64,000 bases of DNA. Origin: SYOC01 sp964441775 (GTDB taxonomy: Bacteria > Desulfobacterota > Binatia > Bin18). Of the stretch, positions 53,017 to 63,500 are shown one piece after another; within the stretch, counting starts at the first letter, position 1; the number at the start of each line of letters is the position of its first letter. The stretch covers positions 62,001-126,000 of the forward strand of contig CAYTVL010000009.1 in assembly GCA_964441775.1 (NCBI GenBank), in the 5' to 3' direction. The position numbers and the translations under genes were made by a program. Below the pieces are notes generated by a model. It saw nothing but the letters and a program-made list of their open reading frames with translations. It did not search any database and was not told the DNA's origin.

Positions 53017-53172
53017 TTATCCCTGGGCCTTGTTTCGGGTCTTGGTGATGACCACGACCTCCTGCCCATTCACGCGGACCATGCGGCGGTCCGCAACTGG
53101 TTGTTGCGCCCCTTTGCGGGCGCGTGTTTCACGCCATTGCTTCAATTGTCTCTCTAGTTCCTTCGCACTCAC
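53017..53172 (-). CDS. Small basic protein downstream of rpoD (51 aa)
   Basis: A GTG-started frame of 51 residues (start MSAKELERQLKQWRETRARK, middle VADRRMVRVNGQEVVVITKT) with GGAGG seven bases upstream. Rich in Arg, Lys and Gln, helical in the first 20 residues. It is too short for common gene finders. An ATG at 53195 starts an eight-codon leader (MGKRRRSL) that ends in a TGA overlapping the GTG. Likely co-transcribed with rpoD 54 bp upstream. Function unknown; coding status is supported by Shine-Dalgarno and an uninterrupted frame only. Confidence 0.5.
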   Translation of the reverse strand: MSAKELERQLKQWRETRARKGAQQPVADRRMVRVNGQEVVVITKTRNKAQG

Positions 53173-53226
53173 AAGCTCCTCCGTCGTTTACCCATATGCG
53201 TCCTCCCTGACCACAATGCAATCCTG

Positions 53227-54975
53227 CTAGACATCAATAAAGGCTTCCAAGCTCTTCGCTCGATTCGGATTCCGCAGCTTCCGTAAGGCCTTCGCTTCGA
53301 TTTGACGAATGCGTTCACGCGTCACGGCAAAACGTTGACCAACTTCCTCCAATGTGAAGTCCGTCTTTTCATCGATGCCAAAGCGCATGCGCAAAATTTG
53401 TTCCTCTCGCGGGGTGAGGGTCGCTAATACTTTGCGGGTCTGCTCTTCCAAACTCAACGCCATCGCGGCGTCGGCTGGCGACAAAGTTTGACGATCTTCA
53501 ACAAAATCCCCTAACGAACTTTCCTCATCATCACCGATTGGTGTTTCCAGCGAGACCGGCTCTTTGACGATCTTGAGAACCTTACGCACTTTATCGGCGG
53601 GAACCTCCATTTGTGTAGCGATCTCTTCGGGGGTCGGTTCGCGCCCTAACTGTTGCACAAGATACCGAGAGGTGCGCAACACTTTATTGATCGTTTCAAT
53701 CATGTGGACTGGAATACGGATCGTGCGCGCTTGGTCGGCAATCGCGCGGCTGACCGACTGACGAATCCACCAGGTTGCATAGGTAGAAAACTTATACCCG
53801 CGCTGATACTCAAATTTCTCCACCGCGCGCATAAGGCCGATATTACCTTCTTGAATGAGGTCAAGAAAACCAAGCCCCCGATTGACGTACCGTTTGGCAA
53901 TACTAACAACGAGGCGGAGATTGGCTTCGATGAGGCGGCGCTTGCCTTCCTGCGCCTGGTATTCACCGCGTGCAATCGTGAGCAGTGACCCGTGCAGGTC
54001 TTCGCTGCCCACGCCCAGCTCGGTCTCGATTTTATGGATCTCTTTCCGCCCATTGTGGATAACGTTACTCGCTTCAACCACGCGGGCGGCAACCGATTTC
54101 CCCAATTGGGAGGTAAGTTTCGTGGCTTGCAGGCCGCCAGTCTTCAAGACACGCGCCAGGGAAAAGACTTCCGCCGCCTTATGTCTCGCCAGCTCTTCCT
54201 GATAGACACAGTTCCTGTGGTGTTGATCGAGTAAAGAGCCAATTTCTTTCAGTTTCTCCACCAGAGCAGTGATATGCTTGCGGCCAAGCGGAAGAGCAGT
54301 GAGGGTCGTTTGCACCTTTTCACGTGCGTCGTTCAATTTTTTGAGCGCTTTTTCCCTTTCTTTCACAGGGACGCGCTTATGGAGCGTTTCCTCCAGTTTT
54401 TCGCGTTCGTGGGCAAGTCGCTTCAGCGCCGTCATTTTGCCTAAGAATAACTCGACTCGCTGATCTTCCTTGCCAGAAGCGTCAACCTCTTCTTCATCAT
54501 CGCCAAAAACATGACGAGGTTCGATTTCCCCTTGTTTCAGTTTCTCGCCCAGAGACAACACGGAACGTAAAGCGAGCGGAGAAGAAAACAGCTCCCACTT
54601 CACCTGTTTTTCCCCTGCTTCAATTTCCTTTGCGATAGCGACTTCTTCTTCGCGACTGAGGAGGGGAATATTCCCCATCTCTTGTAAATACATACGGACG
54701 GGGTCTGAGGTATCACCGGTGGTGGGCTCCTCGGCAACTGGAACCTCCTCTTCCCACTCTTCCTCATCTCGTTTGGGCAGGTCAATCCCTAACGGAGCTT
54801 CTTCCTCAAGCACCTCGACCGCCTCAATATCCATATCTTCAAAGATAGAAATGACGCTATCAATCTCTTCGGCTGGTGAGACGTCCGGAGAAAGTGGATG
54901 AATAGCCTCAGGGGCGGTTAATAAAGATTTTTCTGGATGGGGAATAGCTTGCAGCCTTTCTTTCCGTTTCTCCAT
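53227..54975 (-). CDS. rpoD: RNA polymerase primary sigma factor RpoD
   Basis: A 582-residue sigma-70. Region 1.2 reads DPVRMYLQEMGNIPLLSREE. Region 2 has RLVVSIAKRYVNRGLGFLDL, IQEGNIGLMRAVEKFEYQRG and YKFSTYATWWIRQSVSRAI. Region 3 shows RTIRIPVHMIETINKV, and region 4 LTPREEQILRMRFGI and VTRERIRQIEAKALRKLRNP. A long Lys/Glu-rich non-conserved insert lies between 1.2 and 2. Region 1.1 is shortened to about 60 acidic residues. Recognises -35/-10 promoters like those listed here. A putative promoter lies 130 bp upstream. Confidence 0.97.
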   Translation of the reverse strand: MEKRKERLQAIPHPEKSLLTAPEAIHPLSPDVSPAEEIDSVISIFEDMDIEAVEVLEEEAPLGIDLPKRDEEEWEEEVPVAEEPTTGDTSDPVRMYLQEMGNIPLLSREEEVAIAKEIEAGEKQVKWELFSSPLALRSVLSLGEKLKQGEIEPRHVFGDDEEEVDASGKEDQRVELFLGKMTALKRLAHEREKLEETLHKRVPVKEREKALKKLNDAREKVQTTLTALPLGRKHITALVEKLKEIGSLLDQHHRNCVYQEELARHKAAEVFSLARVLKTGGLQATKLTSQLGKSVAARVVEASNVIHNGRKEIHKIETELGVGSEDLHGSLLTIARGEYQAQEGKRRLIEANLRLVVSIAKRYVNRGLGFLDLIQEGNIGLMRAVEKFEYQRGYKFSTYATWWIRQSVSRAIADQARTIRIPVHMIETINKVLRTSRYLVQQLGREPTPEEIATQMEVPADKVRKVLKIVKEPVSLETPIGDDEESSLGDFVEDRQTLSPADAAMALSLEEQTRKVLATLTPREEQILRMRFGIDEKTDFTLEEVGQRFAVTRERIRQIEAKALRKLRNPNRAKSLEAFIDV

Positions 54976-55107
54976 AAGGCGCCTATAACCCCTTTCTGTA
55001 ACAGATCACCAAGCACAAAAGGCTCTCCGTTCCCATTTTCCTCGAAAAACCGGAACAGCAGAACATCTCGGTGTTATTGGCAGAGTCCCAAGTACGCAAG
55101 CGTAGCA

Positions 55108-55135
55108 ATTATAGTTAGGAAGGCTCCCCTACAAA
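55108..55135 (-). promoter_or_regulatory. Candidate promoter upstream of rpoD
   Basis: On the minus strand, TTTGTA (55130-55135) and a perfect TATAAT (55108-55113) are separated by 16 bp. The -10 is exact, the -35 weak. The 247-bp region 54976-55222 holds no gene. Confidence 0.45.
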
Positions 55136-55222
55136 GCTTCGTAGCCTAGCAGAGGTAACAAAACGCCCCTATGGTAAGGAGAGAAAAGCGCGAAGTCAAG
55201 TAAAGGGCGTCCTTCACCGTGT

Positions 55223-56044
55223 TTATTTTTTCACAAGCATACTGACTGACCGTGCGGCGCCAATCGCCGTCGCATATTCTGCGTGCGGTGGAATAATCAC
55301 GTTTTCGCCGCGACGAGGACGCAGCACTTCAAGACGATCCCGTAACGGCTTGATGCGCGTGAGCTTCCCTGTGAGCACGACATCTTTATGTTGACGGGCG
55401 CGCGCCGCCATCAGACTTAACGTAAAGGTGACTTCAGCGACCATATTCACCAGCGCGAGCGCTTTGTCTGCCTGAGTTGGATCGGAGCGAACTTTGCCAA
55501 AATTGCTCGCCGTCGCCGTCGCAGGGACAATGCCAACCGGCCCTCCGGCAATGTCTCCTACCGTAAGATCCACATGAGCAAGGTTGCCAGCCTCCGCCAT
55601 GTGTTCAATCGTGTCTAATCTGGATACTCCGAGCAAATGACGGGCCAGACCCAGAAGAGTGCCGCCACCCACGCCTGTGCCGCCAACATGTTCAATGACG
55701 TTGTCTTGCACAGACACTAATGCTGTGCCCGTACCTAGGGAAGCGACAAGTGCGGAGGACGTTTCAGCCAGCGTGCTTCCACCCACACCAATCGCTTCGA
55801 TCTCTGGCACCTTTGTCACCGGGACGCCGAAGAGTTGATCGTCAAGGCAACGCGCGCCCCCGCCACTGACGGCTACAGCCTTAATATCCGCCAGGCGTCC
55901 ACCAACGGTACTCAAAAGTTTTCCCAGCGCTCCAGCCGCCGCGGCAAGGGGATCGCCTGTCTCAATAGTGATGACAACAATCTCTCCATTCGTCAAAAGC
56001 ACTGCATCTGTCGTCGACCCGCCAATGTCAATACCGACGATCAT
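55223..56044 (-). CDS. Type II pantothenate kinase-like (Fumble/CoaW) ATPase
   Basis: A 273-residue protein of the ASKHA fold from the ATG at 56044. Phosphate-binding motifs are IVGIDIGGSTTDAVLL at the N-terminus and SALVASLGTGTALVSV near residue 120. GGTGVGGGTLLGLARHLLG and KDVVLTGKLTRIKPLRD are typical of eukaryotic-type PanK. It would phosphorylate pantothenate as the first CoA step. The ATG overlaps the GNAT gene's stop (ATGA). The longer frame to 56128 overlaps that gene by 88 bp and is rejected. A different sugar or BadF-type substrate is possible. Confidence 0.8.
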   Translation of the reverse strand: MIVGIDIGGSTTDAVLLTNGEIVVITIETGDPLAAAAGALGKLLSTVGGRLADIKAVAVSGGGARCLDDQLFGVPVTKVPEIEAIGVGGSTLAETSSALVASLGTGTALVSVQDNVIEHVGGTGVGGGTLLGLARHLLGVSRLDTIEHMAEAGNLAHVDLTVGDIAGGPVGIVPATATASNFGKVRSDPTQADKALALVNMVAEVTFTLSLMAARARQHKDVVLTGKLTRIKPLRDRLEVLRPRRGENVIIPPHAEYATAIGAARSVSMLVKK

Positions 56045-57225
56045 AGCCTCAATCCTTGCTCCGGCGGAGGCAATTCGCGCCGGTAGACCGCAACTTGTTT
56101 CTTTCGTTCGGGATCGTAGCCGCGCCACTTGGCCTCGGCAACGTCCTCCGAGGAGACGCGCCGAAAGCCGTGTCGTTCAAATAATCGTTGCGCCCCCTCC
56201 TGAGACGTAATGGCGAAAAGATACGAATATGCCCGCGCTCCACCCTCGGCGATCATCATGGCCACGAGCCGACCACCGACTCCCTCCCCTTGAAATCGAG
56301 TAATTGTGTAGAGCCCGACAATCTCCGCCGTATTCTCTTCAGGATAGGGCAACAACGCACAGAAACCCGCCATCTCTCCGGCAGCAGTGCCAACGCGGGC
56401 TCCATAGCCGTGCAACAGCAACTGACCGATCTCGGTGGGCGTCCGCGGCTTGAGAAAGCCTTCCCGTTCACCTCGTTCGAGTAGCTTTTCAACTTCGTGG
56501 AAATCATCAATCCCCAACCGCTCCACGCGACAGTAATCCTCCAAGGTAAACAACGTGCCGCATCCTTCATAAGTGAACAGCTCACGGGCAAGCCCTACCA
56601 TGGGGCACAAGGAAATGGAAGATACGCCTCCTTCTAGTATGGCGCGGATCGCCGCCAGCAGCGGACGACGCCCACTCAGCCCCGTCCACTCGGCTTCTCC
56701 TTGCCGCAACAACTCGGACAACACCGGCCCATTCATGAACGAGATGCGCCCCCCATTCGCACATACCCCGCCTTCCGCATCCAGGACGACGACCTTATAC
56801 ACCTTCAAGCGCATCGCGACCCGCTGAGCACAAGTAAACAGCGACTTCTCAGTGTTGACGGGCCAGACGCCGAAAAACGAGGGCGACGTGCGCAGCACCG
56901 ACCACATCTGCGCCAGTAACTCCTCTTCATTCATGGACACAGAAAGAGAAACTAGCGTCGGCATCAACAATGAGGCTCCACGACCACGAGTCACCATTTT
57001 TTGCAAGTTTGTCAGCCGCCGCTGCTCTTCGCGCGCGCCAGAGCTTTCCAGCAAAAGCAGCACTCGCGCATCATTCGTCAGCAGCACACGGCACACCTCC
57101 GCGAGTTCTTCCATTTCTTCGTCGGTCGTCAGCTCGGCCGTGCGCCCTACGAACATGAAACTCTTGTCGTGGAACTCGTCCAGGTAAAAGTCTTTTTCGA
57201 TAAAAGGTAAGGCTAGCGTCTTCAT
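56041..57225 (-). CDS. N-acetylglutamate synthase-like GNAT acetyltransferase
   Basis: A 394-residue protein with two halves. Residues 1-220 look like a degenerate amino-acid-kinase fold (TLALPFIEKDFYLDEFHDKS and KVVVLDAEGGVCANGGRISF). Residues 230-394 are a GNAT domain: LFTYEGCGTLFTLEDYCRVE (ArgA-like linker), GEMAGFCALLPYPEENTAEI, GLYTITRFQGEGVGGRLVA with the acetyl-CoA-binding R/Q-x-x-G-x-G, and FERHGFRRVSS. This is the ArgA layout, which starts arginine synthesis. The kinase half is too diverged for a firm symbol. ATGA overlaps join it to addA and the kinase gene. Confidence 0.72.
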   Translation of the reverse strand: MKTLALPFIEKDFYLDEFHDKSFMFVGRTAELTTDEEMEELAEVCRVLLTNDARVLLLLESSGAREEQRRLTNLQKMVTRGRGASLLMPTLVSLSVSMNEEELLAQMWSVLRTSPSFFGVWPVNTEKSLFTCAQRVAMRLKVYKVVVLDAEGGVCANGGRISFMNGPVLSELLRQGEAEWTGLSGRRPLLAAIRAILEGGVSSISLCPMVGLARELFTYEGCGTLFTLEDYCRVERLGIDDFHEVEKLLERGEREGFLKPRTPTEIGQLLLHGYGARVGTAAGEMAGFCALLPYPEENTAEIVGLYTITRFQGEGVGGRLVAMMIAEGGARAYSYLFAITSQEGAQRLFERHGFRRVSSEDVAEAKWRGYDPERKKQVAVYRRELPPPEQGLRL

Positions 57226-60200
57226 CCATTCATCTCAGGCGCCGTCGGCTCCATCAGGATCATTCGTTCCGCCGTGCGACGCTCTTGTTCTCCCCACGGA
57301 AAAGTCACTATCTGTTGGGAACGCACGAAAAGCAACACGAGTTCCGCCACCGGGCGTCGCGTCACCAGTTCGAGCGCCAGTGCATACAGCCACAACTGCG
57401 CACGATAGGCGGCGGGCGCCTTCTCCTCCGACGCGGCCACTCGGTCGGTCTTAAAGTCGACGATCGTCCACGCCTCATTTTCAATAAAGGCAAAGTCTAT
57501 GACGCCTTCAAGCAATCGTCCAGAGAGGGAGAGTGAAAACGGCGTCTCCGCAAAACGTGTCGTCGCGCGCTGGGCGCGCGCCATCACGGGCGACGTGAGG
57601 GTTTCCGCCACCAACTGAGCAATTTCCACTTGTTCATCGGGACTCCATTCCCCTAGCTCCCCGACTATCCTCGGCATTGCAGAGCGTTGTCTGTTGGCGC
57701 TGCGTAAGGCCGTGTGCACGGCTCGACCAAACCGCAGGCCGGCAAGACGGTCGCCGCCCCGTCTTCTTGCCTGCGCCTCAGCAGGCCAAGCAAGTGCTTG
57801 TTTCTGGGTAGTCAACTCTGTCACTGTGCGGATGATAGGGGTTTGGCCGCCTGCCTCTAGAGTCGCACGTTTTGCTCGCTCCCACTCGTGGTACGTTCGC
57901 GCGGCGGTGTCCTCGTACCTGATACGCGGCAGGCTCATCGGCGTAGCAATCGAAGAATCTGCTGCTTGTAAGGCGGACGGAGGCAATCGATAGACGAACA
58001 CTCCCGGAGTCTGCTCTGCTCCTTCACTCCCATGTTCCACCGACATTTCTGGGGAAGACAAGCGCGACGACAGTTCTTCTGTTACGGCCCAATGGGCGGA
58101 GGCCTTTGCCTTTCCTTCGCCCAGAAGGACAACAGGAATGATGAGATGATCACGCACCCGCGTTGCCGCCACGTACCAAAGTCTCCGTTCTTCCGCTATT
58201 TCCCGTTCGTGTTCTTGCGCCTCTGCCTTTTGCCATCCCAAGGTTGTCCATGTCAAGCCGCGAGAGCCCACACGCAATTCCAAGCGACCACCAAGCCGCT
58301 CGATGATCCCCACACGGCCGGGGTGACGCTGATTGTAGGTCGCATCAGCCAAAATCACCACGGGGAATTCCAATCCTTTGGCTTGATGAATGGTCAGCAA
58401 GCGTACGGCAGATTCGTACTCTTCTAAAAAAGGCGCATCACTGACCTGCGTCGCTGCGTTTTGAAACTCAAGAAAGCGGTTGAATGCCGCCAGAGTCGTA
58501 AGATCTTGCTCGACGAGGGCGCGAGCGGTCTCGATGAGTTTCAACAGATTCGCCACGCGCTGGCCGCCGTGCTTCTGCGACGCGAACAACGGCAACACCG
58601 GAGTGTGCGCATACAGTTCGGTTAACAACGCAGCAGGACTGAGCTGGGTTCGGCGTTGATGCCATTGTCGCAGGGTCGCAAAGGCGTCGGCAAAGCGTTC
58701 CGCCCCCCCATGCGTCAACGGGGCGGACGGAGTGTGCAGATAATCCAACCGTCCGCCTGCACTCATAAACACCGTTAACTCCTCGTCGCTAAAACCAAAC
58801 ACGCTCGAACGTAACGTGGCGACCAACGCAGTGGCGTCCGACGGGCTTTCGATCGCTCGCAGGAGCGCGCGCAGCTCCGCGATTTCTTGCCGCTGGGCGT
58901 AGCGACGCCCACCAACAAGGCGATGAGGAATACCCGCTTCTTGCAATGCGTCCTCGTAGGCTTCCAAGGTTTGATGGGTGCGGCACAACACGGCGACATC
59001 ACGATAGGCAATGGACTGTCCCCCCCAGGTTTCTGCGCCTATGTCGCCAACAGTTCTTACTAAAAACTCGACAACCGCCCGCGCTTCTCGCTGCCGCTGT
59101 TCAGCACGACTCAGCTTCTCGTCCCCGGGAGGCACGGGCAACATTGTGATCTCTCTGCCCGTACTCTCTAGGCGCGCTTCCGTGAGGGAGCGATAGGGAG
59201 GCTGTTCCACACCCACGGCGGTAAACTCTCTGGCAAATGTGTGGTTGATCCACTCCAGTGCTGGGGCGCGGGTGCGAAAATTTGTTGAGAGCGACAATGT
59301 TTCTCCTTGACGAGCGATAATCTCCCGCACCTGTGCATACACCTGTAAATCCGCCCGACGAAAGCGGTAGATCGACTGCTGGGGATCGCCAACGAGGAAG
59401 AGCTTGCCGGGCTGGAGTGTAGCTGTAGTCCACTCCGTCGCGCGCGGCTCGCGCTCCGCAAGAAAGAAGACAATTTCGGCTTGCAAAGGATCGGTGTCTT
59501 GAAACTCATCAACAAAGAGGAAACGAAAGCGACGCTGAAAGTACCGCCGCACGGAGCGGTCGCGTTTCAGTAGATCGCGCGTGATCAGCAACAAATCGGT
59601 AAAATCGAGACACCCTCGCGTCCCTTTCTTTTCCTCATAGGCGTGCAGGTAGCCGTTAAGCCAGGTCGCAAGATTGACCGTGAGGTTGTGGGCCCAGGCC
59701 GCGCGCGCCTGCGCGTGGCTCTCGGCCAGGGCGCGGAACAGGCTGCGAACTTCCTCAAGCACAGTTGCCGGTTTCCAATTTGTTTTTGCACCAGCTTTGC
59801 TTGAAACTGGCAACTCATCCAGAAGTAAGCGCTCCCAGGCTGCACCTTCTTGTGTCGGCGGGCACAGGTCGCTCAGTTCAAGAATCTGACAATAAGCGCG
59901 ATCCGTCTGATCGACGCACGAGCGAGTGCACTCCATCAATTGCGCAACCATGCGCACGCATTGTTGCGCAAACTCGGCCACACGATCTTCCACCGGTTCG
60001 GGAAGAAAGGACAAACTGTCCCGTTGTTCGAGCAGGAAATCACGCACTGTTTCCAGTTGCCCCAACGTCACTTCAGCGCGCAACGCCTGCTTCAACACCT
60101 CGGGGCCGCGCTCCATTTCTTGCGCGAGCCATTCGCGCCATACTTCATGACAGAGTAGACTTGCGGCAAAGGCGTCAAGCACGGTGAAATCCGGATCAAC

Positions 60201-60581
60201 AAGCGCTTCCACGGGACGCTCGCGCAACAGGTCGGCGCAGAAGGCGTGCACGGTGGCGATCTGAGCACGGTCGAATTGCCGCCGCGCTTCGCGTAGATTT
60301 TGCCGTTCATTCTCTGGAATCGCGCTCGCCAGTGCAGCGTCAATTTCGAGGTGTAAGCGTTCGCGGAGTTCCGTCGCCGCTTTTTCGGTAAAGGTGATCG
60401 CCGCCAGTTGATCTAATTGGCCCTGGCCACGACGGACGATCGTCAACAAGCGTTGGACCAGCACGCTGGTCTTGCCCGTCCCAGCTCCCGCCTCCACCAG
60501 GAGGGTGGTGTCCAGGTCTGTCGTCGCACGGCGGCGCGCAGCTTCGTCCACGAATGTGGTCGATGGCGGAATTGTTGTCAT
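57222..60581 (-). CDS. addA: ATP-dependent nuclease-helicase subunit AddA
   Basis: An 1119-residue UvrD-family enzyme from the ATG at 60581, which overlaps the addB stop in ATGA. Motif I is LLVEAGAGTGKTSVLVQRLL (about 28), II LFVDEFQDTDPLQAEI (about 330), III GDPQQSIYRFRRADLQVY, and VI near VAATRVRDHLIIP. Before the end, GVIDFAFIENEAWTIVDFKT contains the PD-(D/E)XK nuclease motif of AddA. With AddB it resects double-strand breaks for recombination, the Gram-positive-type counterpart of RecBCD. It reads AddB-AddA-GNAT-kinase without gaps. Confidence 0.93.
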   Translation of the reverse strand: MTTIPPSTTFVDEAARRRATTDLDTTLLVEAGAGTGKTSVLVQRLLTIVRRGQGQLDQLAAITFTEKAATELRERLHLEIDAALASAIPENERQNLREARRQFDRAQIATVHAFCADLLRERPVEALVDPDFTVLDAFAASLLCHEVWREWLAQEMERGPEVLKQALRAEVTLGQLETVRDFLLEQRDSLSFLPEPVEDRVAEFAQQCVRMVAQLMECTRSCVDQTDRAYCQILELSDLCPPTQEGAAWERLLLDELPVSSKAGAKTNWKPATVLEEVRSLFRALAESHAQARAAWAHNLTVNLATWLNGYLHAYEEKKGTRGCLDFTDLLLITRDLLKRDRSVRRYFQRRFRFLFVDEFQDTDPLQAEIVFFLAEREPRATEWTTATLQPGKLFLVGDPQQSIYRFRRADLQVYAQVREIIARQGETLSLSTNFRTRAPALEWINHTFAREFTAVGVEQPPYRSLTEARLESTGREITMLPVPPGDEKLSRAEQRQREARAVVEFLVRTVGDIGAETWGGQSIAYRDVAVLCRTHQTLEAYEDALQEAGIPHRLVGGRRYAQRQEIAELRALLRAIESPSDATALVATLRSSVFGFSDEELTVFMSAGGRLDYLHTPSAPLTHGGAERFADAFATLRQWHQRRTQLSPAALLTELYAHTPVLPLFASQKHGGQRVANLLKLIETARALVEQDLTTLAAFNRFLEFQNAATQVSDAPFLEEYESAVRLLTIHQAKGLEFPVVILADATYNQRHPGRVGIIERLGGRLELRVGSRGLTWTTLGWQKAEAQEHEREIAEERRLWYVAATRVRDHLIIPVVLLGEGKAKASAHWAVTEELSSRLSSPEMSVEHGSEGAEQTPGVFVYRLPPSALQAADSSIATPMSLPRIRYEDTAARTYHEWERAKRATLEAGGQTPIIRTVTELTTQKQALAWPAEAQARRRGGDRLAGLRFGRAVHTALRSANRQRSAMPRIVGELGEWSPDEQVEIAQLVAETLTSPVMARAQRATTRFAETPFSLSLSGRLLEGVIDFAFIENEAWTIVDFKTDRVAASEEKAPAAYRAQLWLYALALELVTRRPVAELVLLFVRSQQIVTFPWGEQERRTAERMILMEPTAPEMNG

Positions 60582-63500
60582 TCGACTGCTCTCACCCGCC
60601 GGAGAAAGTCGAGGCGTGCATCCTCCAACTTGCGTGCAGCGCTCGCTGAGCCACACACCAAAGGAAACGGGCATGGGGAACAGGTCTCCGACGTCGCCGG
60701 AAAACAGCCGTTCCGCAGACCGTTTGTCAACTTTGTCACAATATCTTGCAACGTTTGCAATGACGCTTCCCAATTGATCATGGTAAAGAGCGGCGCTTCA
60801 GTTTTCTGCTCGCGATCGACGTAGGCATAGACGGCGGACTCCCACGTGCGCTCCGGCCACAAAAAGCGTGCAGCGTACAAGTATAACGGCAATTGCAGCG
60901 CCGTACCGCCGGCAAAGCGACCACGGATCGACTTGCCGGTTTTGTAGTCCACCAGTCGAGCACGTTGCTGGTCGGCGGAAAGATCGATGCGGTCAATGCG
61001 GCCCCGTAGCGCAATTTCGTCTCCATCGTCAAGCCGAAAACGCACTGGACCATCGGGAAACAGCAACGCAAGCGGATAAGGCTCGTGCTCAATGGGCCGA
61101 TCGGTTCCGAAGCGCACTTCAAAAGCCGCCGGAAGAAACGCCGAGCCAGTTTCATATTCCCGATCGAGAAACCGCAGGAGTCGCTCCAGCAGGCGTTCTT
61201 GCTCGATTTCCCATAACAAGGGAAATCCCGTAGCGCTCAAGCGGGCAAAGTCTTGAAAATGTTGCTCGGCGACTTGCTGCAGCAGTTGTCTGAGTGCGGC
61301 TTTGTCCTCACTCGCCAGGGGCAGCCACCCGGCCTCACGAGCGCGGGTGAAAAAATCTTGTAAGATATCGTGGAGCAGTGCTCCGCGAGCGCGCGGTTGC
61401 AAAGTTAACACGTGCTCGGGTTCTTCCCATTGCAAGAGACCTAAGACCGCAGTCAAAAAATAACGAAAAGGACAGCGCGCATACGTTTCCAAGGCGCTGG
61501 CGGATAGTCGGAGCCCGGTCGGAAAGAGATACGGTTGCATCTGCACTTTGACAGCTTCGTTTTCGATCATGCCGTCAAACGGGGTGAGCTGTTCGACGCG
61601 CCAGCGCTGCTGAGCGGCATGAAACGCAGACACACAGAACGGCGACACCGTCGGCAGATAACCAAGCGGTGTGGGGTCCCCCGTGGCGCGGACGTGCTCG
61701 GCGCTGAGGAGGTGGTACTCGATCTGGTCGAGCGCGTCACTCGGCGGGCCCAGAACAGTCGGCAGCAGCGGAGCTGTGTGCTCCCATTCGCGGAGAGCCG
61801 CAAATGTTACCGGCGTCCCGGTCAACGTTTCAAGAACGCGCAAAAGATAAAATGAAGGCGTGAGCGCCTGTTCGCCGCTCTGCTCCGCACGGGGATAGGA
61901 AAAAACGACTTGCTCACGAGCGCTGTGAATCGCCAGCACGAACAGCAAGTGTTCGGCTTCGGTGAGCCCGCGTCGCGGTCGGAGTTCGCATGAGAGAAAC
62001 TCTGAGAGATACTGCCGCTCTTGATCCAACAACAACGGGTCCTGCCGCACCAAACGGGGAAAGGTTCCATCCACGAGCCCAGGAATCACCACCACGCGGA
62101 ATTGCAACCCACGAGCCGCCAGGAGATCGCCGACAAACACGCCTTCTCGGTCCAAAGCGCCAACGGGCGCCGCCTCGGCTTGCAGCGCATCCGTGGCCCC
62201 TTGCACCCATTCCGCCAGAGAGACAGACTCGGCCAACTCGCCAAGCGCATCGAGCTGCCCTAAATTGAGCAGCGTTTCTTCAAGCTGTTCCGTATGCTCG
62301 GTAGGGCCAACATATAAACGAAGTAAACTCATGATGAAGCTGGACCACCCACGCCAAGACTGCGCAAGTGGACGTGTTTCACTGATGGTGAAGAATTCTT
62401 CTAGAAAAGTAAGAAAGGCTCGAAGCGCCAGTCGGTCCGCCTCGGTTGACGCCCCTTCGTCTTGTTCCTCCGTGTCGTTGACCTGCATGTCGGCCAGGAG
62501 CCGCGTGAGACGTTCACGCCAGGATTGTGTCCCTTTGACGATCCCGGCCTGCAGCGAAAACATTTCCCATTGCGTGAGGCGGGCGGCCTCGGCAAGGGCT
62601 CCGAGTCGTTCGGCAAACGGCGGCTCCGCCCCACGCAAAAACTCCATGACACGAGAGCGCGCATAATCTTCCAACAATACGCGACACAACAGTAGCAGTC
62701 GCTGACCAGCGGGAGTCCGGATGAGCGGCGTCCCGCCGTGCAAGAAACACGGAACACCCAAGCTGGCGAACGTCTCTACAAAAAGTTGTCCATAGGCGAC
62801 AGGCTCACGAAGAAACACGCCGATTTCGTAGAATCGCAGGCCGCGCGTCCGTACACAGTCGAGAATGAAGCGGCCAATCTCACGCGCCTCTTGGCTCTTG
62901 CTCGGTGCGGAAAGGAAGCGAACGGAGGAGTCTTTCTTGCGCGGAGTGGATTTTTGAGCAAACGTCCGCTCTTCAAATAATTCGGCTTGCAACCGCGAGA
63001 GTGCATCCCCATGATCGTGCGGGGCCTGCAAAAGAATCCTTTGGAATCCCAAATTTGCCAGCCACGTCAACGTCGTGGTGGCGTAGGCGAAGGCATTGCC
63101 TGGCCGCCACGGAAAAAACACCAGCGCATCGCGCCCCTCGGCAGCCGTGGCCACAAAGCGCCGCTGCAGCGGAGTAAAATCATAAAAGCCATACAGCATG
63201 AGCGGCGCCGGCGTCTCGGCGGCAAGCAGAGGGAGCGCTTGTTCCAGGACTTCATTAGCGTCGTACACTCTTTGTTCGGCCAACCCCTCCAGGTAGCGCT
63301 CATATAAAAAGACCAAACTTGTCAACTTCTGCTGAGAGATTTCTCCCTGTGGCGCACGGACAAGAAAATCCTGCAGGTGTCGGGGCGAGATGCCCGCTTG
63401 CCGCAGATCCGTCAGCGTCGCGAACAGCGTACGAGGAAACCCAGGGAGCTTGGCGAGCGGAGCAAAATAGTTGTCAGTCGCCGCATCGAGCAATTGCTTC

